A stretch of DNA of 64,000 nucleotides, taken from Acidimicrobiales bacterium. Its GTDB lineage: Bacteria > Actinomycetota > Acidimicrobiia > Acidimicrobiales > Aldehydirespiratoraceae. The stretch is taken from contig JAQWMR010000017.1 in NCBI GenBank assembly GCA_029246685.1, positions 52,018 through 116,017 of the forward strand. The letters run 5' to 3'. The position numbers were made by a program, and so were the translations under genes. Shown here piece after piece: positions 34,196-43,279 of the stretch (within the stretch, counting starts at the first letter, position 1; each line of letters opens with the position of its first letter). Under the pieces are notes generated by a model, which was not told the DNA's origin, ran no database searches, and saw only the letters and a list, made by a program, of their open reading frames with translations.

Positions 34196-37090
34196 ATGGC
34201 GCTCGCCCCTGATCAGGCGGCCATCGGCATTGGCCGACGGTTCACCGCGCACGGCACCGATCCGTTCGACGCGGTCGAGTGGGAACGTCGTGATGCTCGC
34301 CTCACCGACTACCGCGATGGCTCCGTCGCCTTCGAGCAGATCGACATCGAGGTGCCCGCGTCCTGGTCGCAGAACGCCGCCAACATCCTCGCCCAGAAGT
34401 ACTTCCGCGGCACCCTCAACACCCCGGAGCGAGAGCGCTCGCTTCGCCAGGTCGTCGGGCGTATTGCCGACACGATCACCGCGTGGGGTTCGCGCGACGG
34501 GTACTTCGCCGACGAGGATGAACGCAATGCGTTCCGGGGCGAGCTCATCCACCTCCTGATCACGCAGAAGGCGGCGTTCAACTCACCCGTGTGGTTCAAC
34601 ATCGGCGTCGCCGATGTTCCTCAGCAGGCCTCGGCCTGTTTCATTCTCTCCGTCGACGACACGATGGACTCCATCCTCAACTGGTACGCAGAAGAGGGAC
34701 GGATCTTCAAGGGCGGCAGCGGCGCGGGCGTCAACCTGTCGCGCATCCGGGCGTCCACGGAGGGTCTCAACGGTGGTGGCACCGCCAGCGGCCCCGTCAG
34801 CTTCATGCGCGGCGCCGACGCCTCGGCCGGCACCATCAAGTCGGGCGGTAAGACCCGCCGCGCCGCCAAGATGGTCATTCTCGATGCGGATCACCCGGAC
34901 ATCGAAGAGTTCATCTGGTGCAAGGCTCGCGAGGAACGCAAAGCCCGCGCCCTCGAAGCGGCCGGTTTCGACATGACGCTCGACGGCGCCGACATCCACT
35001 CCGTTCAGTACCAGAACGCCAACAACTCGGTCCGCGTCACCGACGAGTTCATGCAGGCCGTGGTCGACGATGCCGACTGGGATCTCACCGCTCGGGGCGA
35101 TGGAGCCGTTCTCGACAGCGTGAAGGCCCGTCAGATCTTCCATGAGGTCGCCGAGGCGTCGTGGGAGTGCGCGGATCCCGGAATCCAGTTCGACACCACG
35201 ATCAACCACTGGCACACCGCCGCCACCACGGGTCCGATCACCGCCAGCAATCCATGCTCGGAATACATGCACCTCGAGAATTCCGCGTGCAACTTGGCAT
35301 CGCTGAACCTGCTCGAGTTCCTGACCGGGGGCGACGACGCCGACGGGTTCGACATCGCCGGGTTCGCTCACGCCGTGCAGGTCCTGTTCACAGCACAGGA
35401 GATCCTCGTCGGCAACGCCGACTACCCGACCGAACCGATCGGCGACAACGCCCACCAGTTCCGTCAGCTCGGCATCGGCTACGCCAACCTCGGCGCGCTG
35501 CTGATGACACTCGGGCTGCCCTACGACTCCGATGGCGGTCGAGCCGTCGCCGCGTCCATCACCGCGCTGATGACCGGCGAGGCGTACCGCACGTCCACCA
35601 AGCTCGCGACCCGCATGGGGCCGTTTGCCGGGTTCGCGGAGAACCGTGAGCACATGCTCCGCGTTCTGGACCAGCATCGCAGCGCGGCCGCCGGCATCGA
35701 TGAAGAACTCGCGCCCGCCGGCATCCTCGAGGCTGCCCAGGTTGCGTGGGACGACGCATGCGATCGAGCGAACCACTCCGGTGTGCGCAATGCGCAGGCC
35801 AGCGTGCTCGCGCCCACGGGCACCATCGGCTTGCTGATGGACTGCGACACCACCGGCGTCGAGCCGGACCTCGGGCTCGTGAAGTTCAAGCGGCTCGTCG
35901 GTGGCGGCACGATGAGCTTCGTGAACCAGTCCGTTCCTCGGGCGTTGCGTAACCTCGGCTACTCGAGCGACGAGGTCGAGGCGATCATCGCCCACATCGA
36001 CACGAACCACACGGCCGTTGGCGCTCCGGGCCTCGACCCGACGCACCTCCCGGTCTTCGCCTGTTCGCTGGGCGACGACCCGATCCACCATCTCGGCCAT
36101 GTGAAGATGATGGGCGCCGTTCAGCCGTTCATCTCGGGCGCCATCTCGAAGACGGTCAACCTCCCCGAGACCGCCACGGTCGAGGAGATCGAACTGCTGC
36201 TCATCGAGAGCTGGCGCCTCGGGCTCAAGGCCGTCGCCCTGTACCGCGACAACTGCAAGGTCGCCCAACCCCTTTCGGCCGGAGACGGTCGAGAGGGCGA
36301 GTCGGTGGCGCAGCCGCTCTCGGCCGGAGACGGCAGCAGCGACGATGCCGACACCCCGGCTGCGGGCCAGCAGGTCGTCGAGCGCGTCGTCGAGAAGATC
36401 GTGCAACAGCCGGTGCGGGAGAGACTGCCCCGGTCTCGTAGTTCACGAACGTTCGAGTTTCGCGTCGCTGACTGCAAGGGCTTCGTCACCGTCGGCGAGT
36501 ACACCGATGGTCGGCCGGGCGAGATCTTCGTGCGGGTGTCCAAGCAGGGCTCGACCCTCGCCGGAATCATGGACGCGTTCGCCATCTCGCTGAGCCATGG
36601 CCTGCAGTACGGCGTGCCGCTCACGGCGTTCATCGAGGCGTTCGTGGGCATGCGATTCGAACCGGCCGGCATGACCGACGATCCCGACATTCGGATCGCC
36701 AACAGTCTCATGGACTACCTCTTTCGCAAGCTCGCGGTCATGTACCTCAGCCACGACGAGCGCGCCGCCCTCGGCATCCTCACCACCGGCGAGCGCACCC
36801 AGCCCACCCTTCCGGGCGTCGAGGAGCAGGTCACGCAGACGGTCCAGGGTTCGGAGATCCCGCCCGATCCGCCCACGGTGCCGTCGCCCTCCGAGTTGGT
36901 CGCCCAACTCGAATTCGGCGCCGACGATGCGCCGGAGGAACCGGCGGCCGACGAGCGCGGGAGTGCTCCCGTCCAACCGCGTGCGGCAGCGGCGGATGCG
37001 CCCTTCTGCATGACGTGCGGCGTACCGATGCAGCGGGCCGGCGCCTGCTTCGTCTGCGGCGACTGCGGCACCACCAGCGGCTGTAGCTGA
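34196..37090 (+). CDS. nrdJ: Adenosylcobalamin-dependent (class II) ribonucleoside-diphosphate reductase NrdJ
   Basis: 964 residues. Makes deoxynucleotides using coenzyme B12 instead of an iron or manganese subunit. The ten-stranded barrel core shows FNSPVWFNIGV, SACFILSVDDTMDSI, GGSGAGVNLSRIR, NPCSEYMHLENSACNLASLNL near residue 357 and PTGTIGLLMDCDTTGVEPDLGL near residue 540. The C-terminal part has the domain typical of long NrdJ proteins and ends in a cysteine cluster (CMTCGVPM, CFVCGDCGTTSGCS) that passes electrons. Around residues 690-712 the short motif VAQPLSAGDG occurs twice, an internal duplication. No nrdR or class I genes are in the window. Confidence 0.95.
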   Translation: MALAPDQAAIGIGRRFTAHGTDPFDAVEWERRDARLTDYRDGSVAFEQIDIEVPASWSQNAANILAQKYFRGTLNTPERERSLRQVVGRIADTITAWGSRDGYFADEDERNAFRGELIHLLITQKAAFNSPVWFNIGVADVPQQASACFILSVDDTMDSILNWYAEEGRIFKGGSGAGVNLSRIRASTEGLNGGGTASGPVSFMRGADASAGTIKSGGKTRRAAKMVILDADHPDIEEFIWCKAREERKARALEAAGFDMTLDGADIHSVQYQNANNSVRVTDEFMQAVVDDADWDLTARGDGAVLDSVKARQIFHEVAEASWECADPGIQFDTTINHWHTAATTGPITASNPCSEYMHLENSACNLASLNLLEFLTGGDDADGFDIAGFAHAVQVLFTAQEILVGNADYPTEPIGDNAHQFRQLGIGYANLGALLMTLGLPYDSDGGRAVAASITALMTGEAYRTSTKLATRMGPFAGFAENREHMLRVLDQHRSAAAGIDEELAPAGILEAAQVAWDDACDRANHSGVRNAQASVLAPTGTIGLLMDCDTTGVEPDLGLVKFKRLVGGGTMSFVNQSVPRALRNLGYSSDEVEAIIAHIDTNHTAVGAPGLDPTHLPVFACSLGDDPIHHLGHVKMMGAVQPFISGAISKTVNLPETATVEEIELLLIESWRLGLKAVALYRDNCKVAQPLSAGDGREGESVAQPLSAGDGSSDDADTPAAGQQVVERVVEKIVQQPVRERLPRSRSSRTFEFRVADCKGFVTVGEYTDGRPGEIFVRVSKQGSTLAGIMDAFAISLSHGLQYGVPLTAFIEAFVGMRFEPAGMTDDPDIRIANSLMDYLFRKLAVMYLSHDERAALGILTTGERTQPTLPGVEEQVTQTVQGSEIPPDPPTVPSPSELVAQLEFGADDAPEEPAADERGSAPVQPRAAAADAPFCMTCGVPMQRAGACFVCGDCGTTSGCS

Positions 37091-37093
37091 GCG

Positions 37094-37627
37094 TCAGCCC
37101 GCCAGCGCGACGGCGATCTTCTGCACGGTCGGCAGGTTACGAGCGGTCGCATTCGTACTGAGCGCTCGATCGACCACATCCACGCCGAGGGTGGCTCGGG
37201 CCGACCCGTTCGGATACCGAGCGTGGATCTCGGCGCCGATCACCGCGTACTCGGAGCCGGGCGTGTGGTCGCCGATTCGCTCGGCTGCGTCCACCGGTGC
37301 CGGTTCGGCGAGCAACAGGACGTAGCGCAGCTTGGGCTCGGTGGCGCCCAGTGCGAACGGGTGGGCGGCGAGTGCCGCGTCGATCTCGGCGCGCGTGCGG
37401 AGCAGAACGGGCACGTCGACTTCGAATTCGTGAACGACCGAGGAGCGGAACGCAGCGACAATGGCGGCCGGGTCGTCGTCGCTGTCGAAGCAGACGTTGC
37501 CGCTCTGGATGATCGACGAGACGTTGGCGTAGCCGAGCGCCTCGAAGGTCGCCCGGAGCTCAGCCATCCGCACCTTGTTGTGTCCACCCACGTTGAAGCC
37601 ACGGAAGAGCGCTACCTGCCTGATCAC
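37094..37627 (-). CDS. DUF1697 family protein
   Basis: 177 residues starting VIRQVALFRGFNVGGHNKVRMAELRA, the family's N-terminal signature, followed by SIIQSGNVCFDSDDDPAAI. The family is small, cytosolic and of unknown function. The GTG at 37627 gives exactly the usual family N-terminus; an ATG at 37648 would add seven residues. Its 5' end nearly touches the divergent sulfatase gene, so the two promoters must overlap. Confidence 0.83.
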   Translation of the reverse strand: MIRQVALFRGFNVGGHNKVRMAELRATFEALGYANVSSIIQSGNVCFDSDDDPAAIVAAFRSSVVHEFEVDVPVLLRTRAEIDAALAAHPFALGATEPKLRYVLLLAEPAPVDAAERIGDHTPGSEYAVIGAEIHARYPNGSARATLGVDVVDRALSTNATARNLPTVQKIAVALAG

Positions 37628-37645
37628 CCCGCGGAGTGTGTGGGC

Positions 37646-37651
37646 CATACT
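37646..37651 (+). promoter_or_regulatory. -10 box for the alkylsulfatase-like gene
   Basis: CATACT seven bases before the ATG at 37659; on the other strand it overlaps the start region of the DUF1697 gene. Confidence 0.4.
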
Positions 37652-37658
37652 GCAGGCC

Positions 37659-39554
37659 ATGAGTGACGACCCTCGCGAGCCGAAGCCCGCATCCGAACAC
37701 ACGGCGCGGGCCAATGCGGCCGCCGCAGCCGCACTGAACCTCGAAGACGATTGGGAGCGGGCCAACCACGGCCTGATCGCCACGCACGAGACGGGAGAGA
37801 TCGACGGACCGTTCGGGCTCTCCTGGGACACCAAGGACTTCGACTTCCTTCGCGAGCAGGAGGAGGCGCCGGCGACGGTGCACCCGAGCCTGTGGCGCCA
37901 TGGTCGCCACAACGCTGTCCACGGCCTCTTCGAGGTCACGGAGAACGTGTGGCAGGCCCGGGGCTACGACATCTCCAACATCACCTTCATCAAGGGTGAT
38001 GAGGGATGGGTGATCATCGATCCGCTGATGACGTCGTTCACGGCGAAGGCCTGTCTCGACCTCGCCAACGCGACGCTCGGCGAGCGGCCGGTCACCACCG
38101 TCATCTACACCCACAGCCACACCGATCACTACGGCGGCATCCTCGGCGTGACTAGCCGCGAAGAGGTCGACAAGGGCAACGTCCGCATCCTCGCTCCCGA
38201 GGGATTCATGCGCGAGGCGGTCGCCGAGAATCTGATCGCCGGCCCGGTGATGGGTCGCCGCGCGTTCTACCAGTTCGGCATGCTCCTGCCGCCCGGGCCG
38301 ATGGGCCACATCGACTGTGGGCTCGGCAAGGCCATCCCGCGGGCCACGCCGGACCTCGTCGCGCCGACCGAGGAGATCAGCCTGACTGGCACCGAGCTGG
38401 TGCTCGACGGCGTGCGGGTCGTCTTCCAGAACACGCCAGGCACCGAGGCGCCCGCGGAGATGAACTTCATGTTCCCCGAGCACGGGGCGCTCTGCATCGC
38501 GGAGAACTGCACCCACACGATGCACAACACGTTGCCGTTCCGCGGGGCCCAGGCCCGCGACACGCTGAGCTGGAGCAAGTACATCCAGGAGGCCTTGGAC
38601 CTCTTCGGCGACGACATGGACCTGCTGTTCTCCACGCACAACTGGCCGCGCTTCGGCCACGACGACGCCACCCGCTACCTCGAACAGCAACGTGACATGT
38701 ACCGCTGGCTACATGATCAGACCATGCGTCGAGCCAATCTCGGTATGACGCAGCGCGAGATCGCCGAGGATCTGGAGGCGCCGGATTGCTTCCTCACCCA
38801 GTCGCACACCCGCGGCTACTACGGCACGGTCAGCCACAACGCGAAGGCCGTCTACCAGCGCTACATCGGCTGGTACGACGGCAACCCTTCCAATCTCAAC
38901 CCCCACACGCCCGAGGAGAGCGGCCGTCGCTACGTCGCGGCGATGGGCGGCGCCGATGCGGTGTTGGCCGAGGCGCAGCGGGCGTATGACGAGGGCGACT
39001 ACCGGTGGAGCACCGAACTGCTGAACCACCTCGTCTTCGCCGAGCCGGACTTCGAGGCTGGTCGGCTGTTGCAGGCCGACTCGTTCGAACAGCTCGCGTA
39101 TCAGGCCGAGTCCGGCCCGTGGCGCGACTCGTATCTGATGGGAGCGATGGAGCTCCGCACGGGCAGCAAGGGTCTGCCGATGTTCGGCGGTCGGTCGATC
39201 TCTGATGAGCTCGACGTGGAGATGCTCGTCGAGCTCGTCGGTGTCCGCCTGAAGTCAGAGGAGGTCGAGGGTCAGGCCTTCGAGATCAACTGGCACTTTA
39301 CCGACGTCGACGAGCACCACGCGATTGGCCTCGACAACTGTGCGCTTCACCACCGCCCCGATGCGACGCTGAACGACGCGGCCGCCAACGTGGTCTCCAC
39401 GAAGATGGATCTCGCCCAGGTGCTGCGAGGCGACGTGGACGTGGACGGCTTCACGGCTCTCGAAGGCGTGTCGGTCGACAACCCCGATCCGCTCCACACG
39501 TTGCTCGGCCACCTCGACACGTTCACGAGCGAGTTCGCGATCGTTGAGCCGTAG
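37659..39554 (+). CDS. Alkyl/aryl-sulfatase-type metallo-beta-lactamase protein
   Basis: 631 residues. It resembles the SdsA1/BDS1 alkylsulfatase group: an N-terminal extension, a metallo-beta-lactamase domain with YTHSHTDHYGG near residue 150, the EN-T region FPEHGALCIAENCTHTMHN near residue 270 that supplies further metal ligands, the dimer/alkyl-binding middle (HTRGYYGTVSHNAKAVYQRYIGWYDGNP) and a C-terminal SCP2-like lipid-binding domain. Such enzymes release sulfate from primary or secondary alkyl sulfates. No signal peptide is seen, so it may act in the cytosol. Substrate stereochemistry cannot be judged. Confidence 0.86.
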   Translation: MSDDPREPKPASEHTARANAAAAAALNLEDDWERANHGLIATHETGEIDGPFGLSWDTKDFDFLREQEEAPATVHPSLWRHGRHNAVHGLFEVTENVWQARGYDISNITFIKGDEGWVIIDPLMTSFTAKACLDLANATLGERPVTTVIYTHSHTDHYGGILGVTSREEVDKGNVRILAPEGFMREAVAENLIAGPVMGRRAFYQFGMLLPPGPMGHIDCGLGKAIPRATPDLVAPTEEISLTGTELVLDGVRVVFQNTPGTEAPAEMNFMFPEHGALCIAENCTHTMHNTLPFRGAQARDTLSWSKYIQEALDLFGDDMDLLFSTHNWPRFGHDDATRYLEQQRDMYRWLHDQTMRRANLGMTQREIAEDLEAPDCFLTQSHTRGYYGTVSHNAKAVYQRYIGWYDGNPSNLNPHTPEESGRRYVAAMGGADAVLAEAQRAYDEGDYRWSTELLNHLVFAEPDFEAGRLLQADSFEQLAYQAESGPWRDSYLMGAMELRTGSKGLPMFGGRSISDELDVEMLVELVGVRLKSEEVEGQAFEINWHFTDVDEHHAIGLDNCALHHRPDATLNDAAANVVSTKMDLAQVLRGDVDVDGFTALEGVSVDNPDPLHTLLGHLDTFTSEFAIVEP

Positions 39555-39559
39555 GGCTG

Positions 39560-39970
39560 TCACTTTGCGTCGTCGGCCAGACGGCTGCCCAACTCGGTGC
39601 GAGGCCGTGACCAACGCATGAGTCGGCGAAAAGGCCGTGGCTTCAGCGTGGCAGTGTCGAGACTCCACTGCTCGAGTTGCTTGTCGACGATTTCCCAGGC
39701 GCGGCGGAAGTCTGGCCGGTCGTCGCCGACCGCGACGACCTCGCCGTGCTCGAACAGTGCGTCGAGGACCTCGCGCGCACTGCCCTTCGGGTCCTTGGTG
39801 CCCCGCTGGACGGTCACGTTGGGGCCATCGCTGCGAACCGCGAGGAGACCAGCTGCCGCCGCATCGAGGAACCAGGCCGACTTGTGATGACCGCGGTGGT
39901 CTCGCTCGAGCAGATACCCGGCCTGGCTCGGTGTGAGCGCCGTGGGAATCAGATCGGAGAGCCGAGGCAT
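39560..39970 (-). CDS. Mini-paralogue of the DUF2207 C-terminal domain
   Basis: 136 residues. HHKSAWFLDAAAAGLLAV and DFRRAWEIVDKQLEQWSLDT align by eye with DHKMAWLLESAIRGEIELV and DFASAWDDLGSQLESWRSTS of the full-length DUF2207 protein encoded directly upstream on the same strand. It has no signal peptide, beta domain or membrane helix of its own, so it is a free-standing cytosolic copy of that winged-helix-like domain. It follows the larger gene after 26 bases and is probably cotranscribed. It might bind or titrate a partner of the larger protein, or be a decaying duplicate. Confidence 0.65.
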   Translation of the reverse strand: MPRLSDLIPTALTPSQAGYLLERDHRGHHKSAWFLDAAAAGLLAVRSDGPNVTVQRGTKDPKGSAREVLDALFEHGEVVAVGDDRPDFRRAWEIVDKQLEQWSLDTATLKPRPFRRLMRWSRPRTELGSRLADDAK

Positions 39971-39996
39971 CGTGCCTTCATCATCCCACGAGACCG

Positions 39997-41742
39997 CTAC
40001 CAGGAACCCCCGCCGCCGCCTCCACCCCCGGCGCCGCCGCTGAAGCCGTCGCCGCTACCCGATGACGACGGCGCGGTGGAAGCGGCTCTCACAGCGCTAC
40101 GAATGGCAGGGGCCGCGTAGATCCACATGGCGTGGTGTCCGACGCCGGCGGCATGAGAGCTCGGAACTGCCGTCGCCTCTCGGACAGAGTTCTCCCAGCG
40201 GTCGGTTTCGTCGAGGGCGACCGCCCACGCGCTGTACTGCCGCAGCAGACCCATCTCGGCTGCTCGTTCGACGTGCTCCGCCTCGGATTCGTGAAGCAGG
40301 CGGCGAAATGACTCGATACGGATCCAGGCGCCAGATCCTTGCGGCGTGCGGATTCGGAGCTCCCAGGCTCGGATCACCGAGGCGAATCCGGCGCCGGCTA
40401 CGAGGCCGAAGATGGCGACCACTGCGAGCGGTCCGCTGCCGCTTCGGTTCGCCGCGATCGCCGCAACTGTGGCGAGGAGGGTGCCGAGCAGAGCGACGAA
40501 GACGCCGATTCCGATGGCGAACATCCGGCGCCGGGCACCGGTGCGGTCCCAGTGGCCACTGGTCGAGCGCCATGACTCGAGCTGACTCCCCAGATCGTCC
40601 CACGCCGACGCGAAATCCTTGTCGTAGGACGAGAGGTCCACAGATGTGGATCCGCCGAACATGCTTCGCAGCACATGCTCGACCTCAGGCGTCGCGCCCG
40701 CGGAGACCCGCCTTATCGACGGGTCGGATCCCTCCGTCACGAGCTCGATCTCGCCGCGGATGGCGGACTCCAGGAGCCAGGCCATCTTGTGGTCGTCCTT
40801 GACCCGCTCGGCATGGATGACGCCACCGACCGCGGCGCTGTACTCGCGGGGCGACTCGAACTCGATGGTGGTCATCTCCCGCAGCTCGGTGTGATCGACC
40901 CGGCGTGCCGTGCCCGGGTCGTCGCCGGCCGGGCCGAACGCCGCAGCCACGGTGCCGCCGTCCCAAGCCCACTCTCGCCCCGCCCGACGCCAGAGGAACG
41001 AGATCGGGATGGCGCCGATGATTGCGGCGATGACGGCGTACAACGCGGGCGTCCACACGCCGGTGCCCGGATCGACCGCGGGTCCGACGGGGATGGTCAC
41101 CTGGCCCGGCTCAACCGGTGCGCCGAGGCGGCCCCTGACTGTCAGGAACCGGCCGGGGCTGCTCTCCCGGTGATGCACGACGGCATGGCCGGGGGCAAGA
41201 AGCTCGATGGTGCACCCGCCGGTATCGCCGAGTTCGCCGGTGTCGCACGCGGCGTCGAGGAGCTCGCGGTCACTGGTGACGTGGATCTCGATGTCGTGGG
41301 CGCTGACGTCCCAGCCGTCACCGATCGCATTCCACGCGAACTCGTCCGAGAAGACCAGGCCCGGGTGCGAGTAGGTGATCGTGTAGCGGTGTCGGCCTCG
41401 GATCGTGGTGTCGGGATCGCCGATTCGGAGTTCGGTGCCGAGCCACCAATTTTGAATCGAGACATCGTCGGGGGCAGTCGGCGACGAGACGGTGTAGTCC
41501 GCAGACGTCGGCAGGTCGGGTATCTGGCGAAGAATGCCGCGTCGGGAGTTCGGCCCGAAGTCGTAGTCGATCACCTCGACGACCTGCGTCGGCTCACCGT
41601 CGGTCAGCGACGCCTGCAGCCAGTACCCGCCGATCCGTTCGGTGTCGCCGGCGAACGCGCCGATCGCAACGACCCCAACGATCGCGAGCGCGCCGAGGAG
41701 GATCCACACGCGATCGAGTCTCCGCCGCTGTTCCGGACGCAC
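39997..41742 (-). CDS. DUF2207 membrane protein
   Basis: 581 residues. Signal/anchor helix WILLGALAIVGVVAIGAFAG, an extracytoplasmic beta-sandwich domain (residues about 35-230, with GRHRYTITYSHPGLVFSDEFAWNAIGDGWDV), a membrane helix (ALYAVIAAIIGAIPISFLW), a cytosolic winged-helix-like domain, two further helices (FAIGIGVFVALLGTLLATVAAIAA, PLAVVAIFGLVAGAGFASVI) and a glycine-rich end (SGGAGGGGGGGGSW). This order and the Gly/Ser-Trp tail are standard for DUF2207. The family has no assigned biochemical function. Confidence 0.88.
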   Translation of the reverse strand: MRPEQRRRLDRVWILLGALAIVGVVAIGAFAGDTERIGGYWLQASLTDGEPTQVVEVIDYDFGPNSRRGILRQIPDLPTSADYTVSSPTAPDDVSIQNWWLGTELRIGDPDTTIRGRHRYTITYSHPGLVFSDEFAWNAIGDGWDVSAHDIEIHVTSDRELLDAACDTGELGDTGGCTIELLAPGHAVVHHRESSPGRFLTVRGRLGAPVEPGQVTIPVGPAVDPGTGVWTPALYAVIAAIIGAIPISFLWRRAGREWAWDGGTVAAAFGPAGDDPGTARRVDHTELREMTTIEFESPREYSAAVGGVIHAERVKDDHKMAWLLESAIRGEIELVTEGSDPSIRRVSAGATPEVEHVLRSMFGGSTSVDLSSYDKDFASAWDDLGSQLESWRSTSGHWDRTGARRRMFAIGIGVFVALLGTLLATVAAIAANRSGSGPLAVVAIFGLVAGAGFASVIRAWELRIRTPQGSGAWIRIESFRRLLHESEAEHVERAAEMGLLRQYSAWAVALDETDRWENSVREATAVPSSHAAGVGHHAMWIYAAPAIRSAVRAASTAPSSSGSGDGFSGGAGGGGGGGGSW

Positions 41743-41779
41743 CGAGCAAGCATCTCACCCGCAGCGCTCGGCCGGGTGG

Positions 41780-42238
41780 TCACTCGTCGGCGGCGAGCTC
41801 TTTCTTGCGGCGCAGGTACCCGCCCACCATCTGGCCGAAGGTTTCGGGGTTGTAGATGTCCTCTTCGAACTTCCACTTTCCGCCGCCGGCGTACTTGAGC
41901 AGCGTGAAGTTGTAGGCCTGGTGAATGGAGCCGTCACCGGGGTCGGCGAAGCGGTTCCACACCTGACAGACGACCCAGCCCTTCTCGTCGTCGATCATGT
42001 ACCACTCGATCGGGAAGTAGATCATCTCGTTGTTGATGGGCTCGTCCATCGTGGACTGGATCCACTTGTAGATCGCCTCGCGCCCGCCGAGTTCGCCGTA
42101 GTGGTGCTCGATGTAGGTAGCGTCCTCGGTGAACTGGTCAGCCCATTCCCGCCAGTCGTGGGTGGTCGCGGCCTTTAGCGCCCGCGCCTGATACTTCTCG
42201 AACTCGTCTTCGAGTTCCTCTCGTGTCCAACGTCCCAT
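41780..42238 (-). CDS. SnoaL-like/NTF2-fold protein
   Basis: 152 residues. KAATTHDWREWADQFTEDATYIEHHYGELGGREAIYKWIQ is the N-terminal helix-strand pattern of SnoaL-like NTF2-fold proteins, and the rest is beta-rich with aromatic residues (NEMIYFPIEWYMIDDEKGWVV). The family includes ketosteroid isomerase-like enzymes and non-enzymatic binders; which applies is not visible. It lies between a DUF2207 gene and the E1 genes on the same strand, 60 bases from the latter. Confidence 0.78.
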   Translation of the reverse strand: MGRWTREELEDEFEKYQARALKAATTHDWREWADQFTEDATYIEHHYGELGGREAIYKWIQSTMDEPINNEMIYFPIEWYMIDDEKGWVVCQVWNRFADPGDGSIHQAYNFTLLKYAGGGKWKFEEDIYNPETFGQMVGGYLRRKKELAADE

Positions 42239-42301
42239 CTCTGCCCCCTGTGTCGACTGGTGGGGAGAGTCTGTCGGATCGGGAGGCGAGAGACCAGACG
42301 G

Positions 42302-43279
42302 CTACCAGGCGCAGAGGTCTCGGCAAGCGGCCGCGATCTTCGCGGCGTTGGGGCGGTACGCGTCTTCGAGTGGGGGGCTGAACGGGACGGGCACGTCCAG
42401 GCCGCCGAGTCGCTTGACCGGCGCATCGAGGTCGGTGAAGCACTCGTCGGCGATCGTGGCGGCGATCTCGGCGCCGACCCCGCCGAGCTGGTTCGCGGCG
42501 TGAGTGACGAGCACGCGACTGGTCCTCGCCACGGACGACGCGACCGTGTCCATGTCAAGCGGCTTCAAGGTCCGGAGGTCGATGACCTCGAGCTCGACTC
42601 CTTCGGCGGCGAGCTCCTCCGCCGCGGCCATCGCCTCGTGGCGCATGGCGCCGTAGGTGACGACAGTGCAGTGCCGGCCCGAGCGAGCGACCTCCGCAAG
42701 GCCGAGCGGCACGGGTGCGTCGCCTTCGGGCACCTCGCCCTTGAGGGAGCGGTACAGCGGCTTGGATTCGAAGTAGATGACCGGGTTGTCGTCTCGCACG
42801 GCCGACTGGAAGAGCCCGTAGGCGTCCGCCACGGTGGATGGCGCGACGACCTTGAGCCCCGGCGTGTGCACGAACCACGCCTCCGGGTTCTGCGAATGGA
42901 ACGGCCCGGAGCGCAGGTTGCCGTCCGACGGCGCTCGGATCACCCACGGGACGGCGCCTCCCCAGCGGTAGTGGGCCGTCGAGGCGAACTGCACGATCGA
43001 GTCGAAGCCCGAGCTGATGAAGTCCGCGAACTGCAGTTCGATCACTGGGCGGAGTCCCATGAGGGCCATGCCATTGGCCGCGCCGATGAAGCCGAGCTCG
43101 GTCATCGGCATGTTGCGGACGCGGGTGCTCGGGAAGCGTTCGGCGACCGGCTTAGTCACCTTGAACGCGCCGCCGAACGGGCCGGCGACGTCCTCGCCCA
43201 TCACGAGGACGCGCTCGTCGCGTTCCATTTCGTGGATGATCGCCGCACTGATCGCGTCGAGATACGTCCCTTCGGCCAT
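42302..43279 (-). CDS. 2-oxoacid dehydrogenase E1 component, beta subunit
   Basis: 325 residues, the transketolase-like beta half of a pyruvate or branched-chain 2-oxoacid dehydrogenase E1. MGEDVAGPFGGAFKVTKPVAERF, NMPMTELGFIGAANGMALMGLRPV and QFADFISSGFDSI are typical, with the C-terminal transketolase domain from GLAEVARSGRHCTVVTYG. It uses thiamine diphosphate with the alpha subunit encoded immediately upstream; the ATG overlaps the alpha stop. E2 and E3 genes are not in the window, so the complex's substrate stays open. Confidence 0.92.
   Translation of the reverse strand: MAEGTYLDAISAAIIHEMERDERVLVMGEDVAGPFGGAFKVTKPVAERFPSTRVRNMPMTELGFIGAANGMALMGLRPVIELQFADFISSGFDSIVQFASTAHYRWGGAVPWVIRAPSDGNLRSGPFHSQNPEAWFVHTPGLKVVAPSTVADAYGLFQSAVRDDNPVIYFESKPLYRSLKGEVPEGDAPVPLGLAEVARSGRHCTVVTYGAMRHEAMAAAEELAAEGVELEVIDLRTLKPLDMDTVASSVARTSRVLVTHAANQLGGVGAEIAATIADECFTDLDAPVKRLGGLDVPVPFSPPLEDAYRPNAAKIAAACRDLCAW

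Noticed and set aside
34583..36406. 607-codon minus-strand open frame in nrdJ
   Set aside because: Antisense of NrdJ; no ribosome site or recognisable fold.
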